Source: Climacteris rufus
Lineage: Eukaryota; Chordata; Aves; Passeriformes; Climacteridae
Length of the DNA: 64,000 bases
Assembly (NCBI GenBank): GCA_013398175.1
Contig: VZRZ01007768.1
Span: 291,364-355,363, forward strand
Direction: 5' to 3'
Position numbers and translations under genes: made by a program. Position 1 is the stretch's first letter. Each line of letters opens with the position of its first letter. Below, in pieces: positions 39,601 through 50,100 of the stretch. The notes under the pieces are model-generated. The model was not told the origin of the DNA and ran no database searches. It was given only the letters and a program-made list of their open reading frames with translations.

Positions 39601-40414
39601 GATGAGTAGCTTCTATGAACTACTCTGGTGTTATCATCCTCATCATCCTCAACCATGCTGTTGGGTTTTGAGCACACATCTCACAATACACTTGAACACC
39701 AATATGGACTCTGTGAAAGGATTTAGACATGGCCCTGACATCCATCAACATCACTCCCCCTGAAAGCTCTGGGAGTTATGTGTACATCTGAGGGCAGAGT
39801 TCGGACCATAAAGTTTAAGTACAAGCATCTGGGCACAATTTTCTCCAGTGAGCAGGATTCCAAGTTTCTGTAACATCTGCTGTGGGAACTATAAGTACTT
39901 TATATTAATGTTGTAAACTGTGTTAGCTATAATCACCTTTTTTAATGGGAAAAAATGCAGTCATCTCCACCTGGTGATTCCAGTGATGCAGACACCTGTC
40001 TGCTAGGAATTGGACTGAGACCATCAACACATTTCACCCAAGCAGTTGAAGGGCTATGAGATGATAATGGCCTAAGGTTATAATTTGCAAGTGACCCATG
40101 AATGCTGGGCATTTTCCAGCAGACATCATTGTCAGATAAGCGCTTGTTTTTCTGTAGGGACTCAGCTAGTTCTTTCACTTCATATTTTTGCAAAATGTTT
40201 GGCTAAGAGATGAAAAAATGCATGTGAACATAGGAAAGGAAAGAATCCTTTAGCAGTGTGTACAGAAATCAGAATGATGCTATAGAACCTATTCTTATTC
40301 TTTTAATTGGATTCCTACTTATATATGTAAACATATAGTAACTAATGGTTTAATGTTTCCCAGTGCCAGGAGTAGTCCTCCTAGCTGTTTGTGGTTTCTT
40401 GATGTTTGTTGTCA
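36686..40414. other. Unique DNA, no gene seen
   Basis: No gene supported. A short impure AAT-type microsatellite lies at about 38311-38347, and an AT-palindromic stretch ('ttatataattatataata') near 37105. Confidence 0.5.
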
Positions 40415-40444
40415 ATCTCATTATAGCTCATTATATCTCATTAT
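40415..40444. repeat. Three-copy 10-bp tandem repeat
   Basis: Three head-to-tail copies: 'atctcattat', 'agctcattat', 'atctcattat'. Confidence 0.9.
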
Positions 40445-42737
40445 GTATGTGATCCTGATTAAGGAGAAGTACTTGACTACACTTTATACTTAAAGCTAAT
40501 TTCCCCCATCTACCTAATTAAGGAAATAGTGAAAAGAGGCAGAGTCACACAGCCCATAATCAGGTGAATGTTGCCTTCCATAGGTTGTTATTGATACTTG
40601 AGTCAGTCAGATTAAAATAACCTGGAACAAATCTGCACTATCACTTTTTTTACTACGGTTGTAGTATCCCATTATAAGAAAAGATAAGCTGCAGTTGAAC
40701 TCTAGATGGAGTTAGAAAGAGGTAGGTATGTACCCAAATACATTTTAACTAAAAATAAATCCTGAAAGAATGTCTTTATTGGAGGAGGAATATTTTACCA
40801 CTCCTGCTCCTATGCTAAATTTAGTTTCAAAACTGTCCAAAGGGCAATATTTCCAACTGCATTTTTTAATGATTTCTTACTGCCTGGCCTGTGGGAGTGA
40901 GTTGAAGCAAAAGTAAAATTTAGTCACAAAATTTACCCATAGTTCCCCTTTTTTCCTGTGATACACTGTTGATAACCAGCACACCATTCCCTGTGGAAAG
41001 GAAGAATATGTTTTGGAAAGCTGACAGTGATTCGGTCTATTTGATTTCTCTGATTCAGTGTCAGCCTGTACCCTGGTCTGACGTCAGCATCAAGAGAAGG
41101 GGTTTCTGGATGTACAAAGGCAGCTGAATTGTTATATACATTTACTATACATACAGACAGAATCTGTAACGTAGAAGAATGAATTGTAAGATGGAATAAT
41201 GGATTGATATCCCAGAAACTTATGAAAACACCACATGGAACTCTTTTTATAACCAGTAAAGTAAAAACAATTGAGTATCTTTCATCTGCCCTGAATGAAC
41301 ACCATTATGAACTTCCTGATGTTAAAATCAGCCTCCCACAGAAGGATGGTGTGCAAGGGTGCACCACGTCTGTGAAAACCCGGGGAGAGTCTCTTCTTCA
41401 GTTGTTACTTTCAGGTGGCAATACCTCAATGCAGTTTTGCCTTCTTGGATGAAAATGATTTGATTGTCAGGGATTTTTAACCATGCACCACGTGTTTGCT
41501 CACTTGTAAAGCCAGGTAGCAGAAGCACTTCTAACACTTGCCTCTGAGTGAAGGGTTAGTAGGCAAGATACCAATACAGCTGAGAAAGGACGGTTTGCTA
41601 AAGCCAGCTTAAAGTCAATACGGGAGTATAATTTTCCTCTGCTTGTGATTTTATTCCCACTGATTCCAGCTCCAAGCATTGAGATGGGCAGATGAATGCA
41701 TGTTTTTACTGGATAAGCAGGTAGGGGACTCACAGACAAACTCCACTGAACTTTTATTTTTACCATACTTAAATTGTTGCTAAGGAGTAGGTTTTCTTCC
41801 ATTTAAAATAAATTGAACTTGAATAAATTGAAATTCTCCAGCTTAAACTTCATGTTATTAACACTGGCTAAGAAAAGTTCTAATTTTCTGGCATCTTCAA
41901 GCAGTATGCCTTCAAAAGGAAAATTTAATAACTTGCTTCTCACCACAAGAATCGACCGTGAGCAGAATTACCCATCAACAGCTTTAAACTCTTCAGTTGT
42001 TTGGATGTGAATGGCCTTCAAGAACCTTTCTGGATTCACCAGTGTTGTGGGAACCTTCCACTTACACTTGGCTTGGGAAGTGTGAATTCTTATTTTGCAA
42101 AGAGCCTGGGGATTTTGCCAAAGCTAATATTCTGGGGTCCATATGTGTTAAGTGATCAGCAATTCTGGAACACAGCAGCAGGCAGTCAAGTTGGGGAAGC
42201 CTCTCAGAGACACTTCAGACAAAGAAAGGAATTTGGATTTTTTCAAGAATAACTTTAAAGCAGAGAAATGGCCAAGAAAAGATCATTTGAAATTTGGAAA
42301 AATTTGAGACAACAGAACTTTTGTCCAGGCTATGTGCATCACAAGCTGTCTTGGGGGGAAATTTCCTATGTTGCTGTAAGTGACAAGCACTTTCCTTAAT
42401 ATTGACTGTGTAAAATGAAGTGTCACTGCACTCTGGATTGTGATCTCTGAGACCACACTAGAACACACGTTTTACTATACCTTTTCTACATCCATTGGAA
42501 TGACTATATACGTGCTGGTGCAAGAATCCAGAGAATGATGAAGTCCCAAATATATACAGATGGTATTTGCCACCTTGATATGTATTCTTTACATATCAAG
42601 AATGCAAATCATTGTTTTGTACTTTCTAATATTGCACCAGAATCTGACTAACACTGAAAAACACAAGCAATGCCTTATCTTTTTGAATTCACATTTGTCT
42701 ACCAAAGCTCTACGTGTTATCTCTCATATGAGTCAAG
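40445..42737. other. Unique DNA, no gene seen
   Basis: No gene, RNA or recognisable repeat in this interval. Confidence 0.5.
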
Positions 42738-42872
42738 GGCATTGAAGAAATGGAAATGTTTGAGAAACAACTAGATGTGCCACTTAGTGCTGTGGTTTAG
42801 TTAGCACGGCGGTCTTCAGTCAAAGCTTGGACTTGATTATCCTGGAGATATGTTGGAACCCTGAATTCTGAG
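42738..42872 (+). mobile_element. CR1 LINE 3' end, sense strand
   Basis: Reads as a sense CR1 3' end: 'gaaatggaaatgtttgagaa', 'ctagatgtgccacttagtgc', 'tgtggtttagtt', 'caaagcttggacttgattat', 'cctggagatatgttggaacc', then a degraded octamer tail 'gaattctgag'. This is a different CR1 subfamily from the copies at 24.5 and 34.1 kb, judged by the 'cacttagtgctgtggtttag' block. Confidence 0.82.
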
Positions 42873-43049
42873 AATTTCACTGTTTCTGTTTTAACAAGTT
42901 TTGATCCCCAGAAATACACCTCATGTGATCTTCAAACCTGGAAAAGACTTCCCCTGTAGTGTGATAACTTTGAAATTAATGCTGCATTGTTAAGGTTATG
43001 TCACTAGGTGAATTAGGTAGAAGTGTAAACATTTTGGTTCATGAAATAT

Positions 43050-43475
43050 TGTAAAAATAGTGTCCAAAATGGAGGGTTTAGGTGTTGTTTTATAACTTCC
43101 CTTTTTACCTTTGCTACTTCCCCTTTCTTCTCCAAAAACTTGTGTTTTCTGCCATTGGTTCTAAAGTACCTCAATGCGGGATAAGAAAAACTGATTATTG
43201 GGTTTTTATTGAAAATATCCTATGCAACACCTCCCTAATTGGACAATCTAGGGAATAAATAATCGGGACAAGTGTGCTCGGCGCCATTTTGCCCTTCAAC
43301 ATCAGGAGAGCTGCTTCTCTGTAGTTGTTTTGTAGATAAGGTTTTAATAAACATCTCAAGACCGAAGAAAATCTGCAGTGTCTTTTCTGTGGCTTATCTC
43401 AAGTGCCTGTTAAAAGAACTCACAAAGAGAAGATGTGCCGTTGCAGGGCCGAAGGCTTTGGCCAGAATCGCGGCA
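43050..43475 (+). mobile_element. Solo LTR-like unit, 426 bp
   Basis: The unit starts TGTAAAAATAG and ends CGCGGCA, with the features expected of a retroviral LTR. A TATA-like 'gggaataaataatcggg' is at 43251-43267, and AATAAA at 43346-43351, about 90 bases later. A CpG-bearing segment (43270-43280) lies between them and a U5-like tail follows. The 7-mers at the edges, 'gaaatat' (43043-43049) and 'gagatat' (43476-43482), differ by one base and may be a decayed target duplication. Seven is unusual for a retroviral integrase, so the exact edges are tentative. No internal viral sequence is present. Confidence 0.6.
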
Positions 43476-43482
43476 GAGATAT

Positions 43483-43522
43483 TTTCCAACCTTTAACGAT
43501 TCCATGATTCTATCATTCTATG
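43483..43522 (+). mobile_element. CR1 3' tail without a body
   Basis: 'ttttccaacctttaacgatt' followed by 'ccatgattctatcattctat' is a CR1 3' terminus with three octamer units. It sits immediately after the LTR-like unit, and the expected CR1 body is not found on the far side of that unit. Confidence 0.7.
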
Positions 43523-43675
43523 CATAGCAGTTAATTTGATCACACATAATAATATGCAGATGGTTTTCAATGACAGTTGATAAAAGAACTCACTCCAGAG
43601 ACAACCACTTTTCTGGCTTCCAGGAAAGGTGAATTGTTCTTAGAAAAATACAGACATTAACACTGTCCCTGGGAT

Positions 43676-43717
43676 CATTGCCTGAAATTATTTTGCCATT
43701 ACCTGAAATTATTTTGA
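43676..43717. repeat. Two-copy 21-bp tandem duplication
   Basis: 'cattgcctgaaattattttg' plus c is followed directly by 'cattacctgaaattattttg' plus a, two differences in 21 bases. Confidence 0.92.
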
Positions 43718-45863
43718 TCTCTCTTTGTTGTAGCGCATACATTTAGTACATCACTGTTGCACTTTGTAAATCTTCAGGTAAGTAAAATTAGTATTAAACA
43801 TTAAACATTACATATTTATAATGCCTAAAAAAACCTGGCCGGATCATACTATACTTTGACATTCTTTCAATAGATGTTTTATAGTTCAGTGCTAGAAAAC
43901 AACAAGAAAATAGCATTGAAGTTTCAATTTGATCTGTGGTGACTGTTTAGAGCAAAAAGCAAATGTCTCAGTGGTTCCTCATGACTGCAGCTCTCTTAAC
44001 AACTGATGTACTCTGTGCAATATTCAATGGCATTGGCTTTAGTAAGGTTTGACATATGTATTTGCATTAAAATGCATGGCTTCATCAAACAAAAACATGC
44101 CTCTTAGTTAACTCCTTCTCCAAAAGTGAGGAATACTTCTACTACAGAAACAGTGGGTGATTTTCCAAATTGATGCAAACAGGGTAACAAGAGGAAGGGC
44201 CAGTGAGCAGATGGTCTTCTGACTTCTCATTTTAGAGCTACTGTAGCAGGTGTTGAAAATGCCTTCCATTCTCCTGATGCAATAATGAGGGGAAAACCGA
44301 CCTTTAGGAAAACCACAGAAAAGAGTAATGACTGTACATTCTGTCATGTATCAGTGGGAAACATTCAAAAATGCAATTCCTTTCATGGAACTGATGAATA
44401 TTTCAAACAAATGTGTGCTGCACAAAGGAGATGTGGCTATTCACAGTGCTATAAATTACTGCAAATTACTCCAGAGAAAGGTCTGGGAAATTAACCACAC
44501 TTTTCACAAGGGCCAGGATGTTGGCATGCAAATAGTTTGTATTTACATTCCAGCATTTTCCTAACATCAGCTCAAGTCATTTTGAGTAAGTATTCTGATT
44601 TTGTGGGATTGCAGCCTCTTGTGTTTTCCCTTCCCTACCACTCATCACAAAGCAAGTGCATTTACAAACACACACACAGAGCTGGGCAAATGCAAACACA
44701 CGTTGCACCCAGTTGTTAGAGAACATGTAGAATTATCTGTCATGCAATAGCTATGAATATTCAAAGTTTAAAATTAATTTCAGTTTGTTCCTTTCTTCTG
44801 TTTTTAAATTTATTTGGAAAAAGGGAAATAATGCAAAGAGTTTGAAGAGAGAATATATTCAGAGCTATAGTCCAAAGAGCTCTCCCTTACTACATTTTTT
44901 CAAGTCTGAAAACCAAATGAGATTCTAAATTTCTCCTCTTTCTTCAAATAAAACTCTGCTTTTATGGTCATCACTCCCCTTTCTGAGATCTAACATACAC
45001 TCATGAGGTCAGCTGGTTGTAGAGGAGACACAGATCCTTCATTTTATTAACTCCATAAATAGTCAAATGAGAATGATTGTACTCAAGTTTCAAGAACATG
45101 TAGTTCACACCAGACAGGCTCAGTGTATTAACATTATAAATCACATCCTTTGGTATATGTCACCACAGTACTTCTATGGTTAATCTTATGGTTTGAGTAT
45201 CTGTCTTTGCCACACCAAATATCTGAATAGGAAGGGTGCTGTTCACCCCTCAGTAAATGACTGACACCAATTTTATTGGCATTTAAACTGATGACAAGAT
45301 GATAAGTGTTCTGCACTAATTTTGATTGCTGGATTTCTCTTATTTGCACTTATCAGGTTTTCATAAATAATCTCATATTTCTTGAGGCTCTGGTTTTGCA
45401 TATCTAATTTGAAAACCTCATTTTCTGTTTTGTGGACATACTGATGTACTTTCTGCTTTCATTAACTGCAGTTGGATTACAGCTGACTAAGACCAAAACA
45501 ACAAGCCCTAATCTTAAAAAAAAATAAATTATTAGATTAGATTAATTTAAATTAAGTGAATCTGAGGCATCAAAAATTAGTAGTCACATCTAAAATCTTT
45601 TAGAAATAAGCCACATAGTTCTCTGAACTAGTACTTTGTAGAGCTACAAACTCAAACTAAGGTCTCACTGGAATTGTCTTTTCTTTGTATGAATCATTAG
45701 AATTTTATATAGAAAGAGTGGGATTACACAAATGTAGACATACCTGATGTAAACAAAGCAAGGAAAAGTCCAAATAATTAATATGTGTCTTTCTGCACCT
45801 TAAGTATTAATAGACTGTGACAGAAAAGTAGATAAATTTCCCTTTGATTTATGTCCTGGATAT
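43718..45863. other. Unique DNA, no gene seen
   Basis: No gene supported. Minor features are 'attaaacattaaacattac' near 43795 and a short CA run near 44666. Confidence 0.5.
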
Positions 45864-46313
45864 AATCATAGACTCATAGCATAATTTAGGTTGGAAAGAA
45901 CCTCTGGAGATCTCTAATCCAACCCTCTACTCACAGTATGGTCAATTTAGATCAGGTTGCTCGTGTTCTCACCCAGTCAAGCTTTGACTAAACTCCAAGG
46001 ATGGAAGTTCCAGAGAATCTCCAGACAATTTTTTCCAGTATTTGGCCACCCTCGTGGTGAAAAACTGTTTCCTAGTATGTAATTGGAATTTCCTGTGGTT
46101 TTCACGTCAGAATTTAATCACTGAGCATCTCAGAGAAGGATCTGGCCCTGCCTTCTCTGTACCATCCCGTTAGGCAGGTGTAGGCAGCAGAAAGAGCCCA
46201 GTTCCCCTCCACTGGACTTGCTCTAGTATGTCCATGTCTTTCTTGTACTGGGGAGCCCAGAACTGGATGCAGTACTCTGGATATGGTGACACAAATCCTA
46301 GATAGAAGGAAAT
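45864..46313 (-). mobile_element. CR1 LINE 3' fragment with octamer tail
   Basis: This is an antisense copy. The edge 'aatcatagactcatagcata' is the octamer tail reversed. It is followed by 'aggttggaaagaacctctgg', 'tctaatccaaccctctactc', 'ggccaccctcgtggtgaaaa' and then 'atgtctttcttgtactgggg' and 'cccagaactggatgcagtac', which lie deeper in the CR1 3' region. About 450 bp, no intact frame. Confidence 0.93.
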
Positions 46314-47024
46314 AATCACTATTTTTGTAGATATTCTGCCTTGTTCAGCAAGACTGTTCAGAGAATAACAAAAAATTGTAAAAAACTGACTTCTAGAAAA
46401 ATATTGACTGATAAAGTCAGGTGAGAAACGAACATGATGGTAGGGTAAAACTGAAATGGTGTCTCAGAAATGTGTGAACAACTTGGAAATAGGGATTATT
46501 GCATGTCCTGTATCTGCTTGGTCTGCTGATATAGCCAAAGAAGGCTGTGGAGCATCTCAAGAATTCTTTTCTCTACCTTCCTCAGGTGTTTAAACCTAGA
46601 AACACTTAGTAACAGCACCTAATTAATCTAAGTCATGAGGAGCTCAGAATAAAATTCATAATTAGTTTCCAAAAAATAAGCAACTTCTGTCCTTCTGCAA
46701 GGAAGAGTAAATAAACAAATCAATAAATAAACCAAACAGAATGTTCCAAAGATCTACAAATCAGGATTTTATTGGCCAAAGCAGAAAAATGTGTTTGAGC
46801 GAGGCAGAGTGTATTAATAACAGTCCTTATCTCCCATCAGAGAACAGCTAGCTGGAGCGTCCCTGAGGGAAAGAGGCACATCTCTGTGGTGGCCAAAGTG
46901 CAAAACATCTTCAGCTTTCCAGGGGGGAAAGAGCATCTTTCACTCCAGTCCAGACCTCACCAGCAAACTGTGAAGTTGCATCACCTACTTCCTGTGCAAT
47001 GCATCACTTGCCCTCAGAACAGAT
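46314..47024. other. Unique DNA with AAAT-type low complexity
   Basis: Positions about 46705-46740 are a degenerate AAAT/AAAC tract. No gene recognised. Confidence 0.5.
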
Positions 47025-47100
47025 GTACTGGGTCAGGTCAAAAGTCCATTTAGTCCAAAATCTTTTCTCTGACAGTGGCCAGTAGAAAAATGTTAGCAAA
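47025..47100 (+). mobile_element. Possible ancient amniote retroposon remnant
   Basis: 'gtactgggtcaggtcaaaag', 'tccatttagtccaaaatctt' and 'ctctgacagtggccagtaga' resemble a motif order known from old reptile and bird retroposons of the CR1/SINE type (tactgggtcagaccaaaggtccatctagcccag, then ctgacagtggcca). The identification is from memory of that motif. The exact family name is not certain. Confidence 0.5.
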
Positions 47101-50100
47101 TAGGTGTGAGCAAAAAACAAAAGCAGGGATCTGAACAGCCATGAACTTTGAAATCAAAATCCTCAGTCAAGTCCAAAATTAATCAGAGTTTCTATCACTA
47201 AAACAGGTCCAGTCAAATCCCTCACACTATCACAAACTCTGTCTGACAGCACTGAATTCAGCGTCTGCTGGTGAGTGTGAGTGGAAAAAGGCAGGAAGTG
47301 AAGAGATAAATTCCACAGCTTGAACTCCATGCTTTGTAACAAACATTGCTTTTAAATCATTGTGGAATTAGCCCAAGAGAGTTGCATTGTTCTGCTGCTC
47401 ATTTCAGCAATCTATTAAAGACATATACATGCTTGCATAATCTCACACTCCATCTTCTCATTTTCTGACCAGCTGGATAAATGTTGATAACCTGGTAAAT
47501 AGTTCTACTTTTAAAAAAGCCCCATACCTCAAGGGTGTGTGTTTATAGGATTATTGGACTTCTTCATGACCTAATACAAACTCTTCTGCCAAAGGATGAA
47601 CTTGATGTAAAGGCCAAATCTTAACTGGAAACACCCTTGGTTATTTTGCAGCAGAATGCCACACACATGTGGGAAGACTCCTGTCCAGGACAGCCTTGCA
47701 GGGATTACTGAAATATGAATGCTGTTACTAAAGCACTGCACCTGAAAATACTCTGATCGCTTACATTGCTGTGGATTAGGTTGATTAAAAATACATGTAC
47801 GTATCCATCCTCTGGATAACTGGGATACGTAGAGGAAACAGGATGCCAGAGGTACATGGGATATTCCAAACTGGTGGTTCTGGTGCTGTTATTTACATTA
47901 TAACCATCACCTCAGAGTTTCACTTTCAAAGATCACACCCATAAATCAAATCCAAGTGTGTTCAATTTGTTCACCCCCACCAGTAATGAGTGTCAGTCTT
48001 AACTCCAAGCATGAATTGTCTCCTCAGAATAAATCAACAAAACTCTCCTATTTCAAATTCAGTTATGACCACAACGTTTTGCACCTGCAGCAATAAAGGG
48101 GCTTAGAAATGACATTTTTCCCAGAGAAAGCAGCTCTGACTATAGCAAAGCAAGGGAAGATCTGTTCTTATGAGTAAATGAGGGTAGGCAGATGTGGGCA
48201 GGGGCAGGTCTCTGACTCCCCTTACCCCAAAATGGCCCAAATGGGTTGGTCACAGAATCAATAAGAGCATGTAGGCATCAATTTCTTCAGAAAGAAAGAG
48301 GTAGTTCCTCTTTCTTCTGAGCAGGAATAAGGTTTCAGTCCCCTAGGTGCCACTTATGCCTACATCTGCGTGTCGGTGTGCACATCTGTAAGGACGGCAT
48401 CTGTTCATGGTCCAGAAGATACCTTAGCACTGAGATTTCAATTCACTGCTCATCAAAAGACACCTTTCAACAGCTTCCACTTGTGCTGTTTCCATTCTCC
48501 TGCAGCTTCCAGGCCTCAGAGACTGACAACCAGACACTGGAAAGTATTTCAACAAAATGTTTACTAATGAAAAAAAACTAGCAGGAAGCCTTGAATTTTT
48601 ATGTAATACCCATGAACTCAAATCAATGAAAATTTCAGTTCCTCTATAAATATTTCAGCCAGCTCTGACCCATCTGTAGCTGACACTTCCTTTACTCCAG
48701 GAAGCACTGAGCAGCAACAAAGGTTTCAGTCCAAGCCATTACGTTAACAGAGCAACAACAGAGCCTGTGCCATGTGTCTGACTTCTAAAGGGCCGCTCAC
48801 TGCCCACCTGGCACAGCACTTTGCACTGATGCTGCTCTTGCTGCAGAGACAGGAAACTCAGGAGTCACCAGGGGTAAACTTCAGAGCTGAGAGGCAAAGA
48901 GAGCGACCTCTGCTCCAAAGGTCTCACCAAAGCACTGATGGGGCTGTTTGAGTCTCTACTACAGTTCACTTTCTTCCCAAGTTTTTGAATTTTCTGTAGA
49001 AGCTAAAGTTTTTCAGCCCTGTCCTTAACCACTCCATAAAAACAGCAGGGGATCGACTCAGTTTAACTTACATGAAGGGAACAGGGCTAGCTTTCCAAAC
49101 TGGCAGTGTCTCTCCTCCGCCTGCTGAAGCCAAGTGTGCTGCCAGCAGGCCCCAGGTGTGCGCCACATGAGCAGGTGAAGAAAATAAAAAATGTTTATAT
49201 GCATTGCGATGACAGTTCTGAGTCCATGTAAAGCAAAATACATGACAAGGAGCGTGGTTATCCCAAGACACCAACATTCCTCATGTGCACAAACAGGCAG
49301 AAATCCAAAGGCACTATGCCTTCATCTTGGAAAAATTCACTGGACTGTTGCTCTTTAACATGTATTTTTATTTCATTTTCAAAAAATGGATTTGTTTTCT
49401 CTGCTACACTTTTTTTTTTTTAATACATTTTCCTCAAAATAAACAGCAAGGAACTGCTTTACAAGACAGGATCTCATACTTCATTTACACAACTGCCTAA
49501 ATTTAAGTGAGATCAGAATCAACCACAGACAGGTCCTTTCAAAAACACTAATTAAACTACCCTTTGAAACCAAAGTTTAAATTGGAATTGTCCCTCTGAC
49601 AAAACCCTCCATGCTTAGAGAGCTCAAACAAGAAAGATCAAACATGCAACTTCTTTTGAGACAGTACGTGGCACTTGTGACCAATCCATAGGAAGTGTCC
49701 CAAGCTGACAGTCTGTTGATAAAAAGCTTATGTACAATCAAAGCCAAGTGAACTTTATGATAAAAAAGAACCTTCTTGCACTGTGTTCCCATGAGAGGAT
49801 GCAAGCATTTTTTTTCTTTAAAGAACTATTTTAATTATATTTGTTGTGCATCTTGAACAAAACCTCTTCTCTTGGGGAAATGGGAATTCATGTCATGCTA
49901 ATGCCAACATCTATTCACTTATGCACATTCTTTCACATCAAAAAGAATAACCTTAGAAGTATATGGTAGATATGCCACAATGAGCAGATCACACCACCAG
50001 AGTCTCTGGTACTTTTATGATTCCATGAACAATGAGACAAAAAGAGATAAAGATGCTTTACATGTGACATGAGGAGATGCAGTCTTAAAGATTAAACCTC

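Noticed and set aside
46741..47000. Possible antisense processed pseudogene, because of a reversed AATAAA near 46769
   Set aside because: No poly-A/T tract, no open frame and no recognisable coding similarity. A single hexamer is not evidence.
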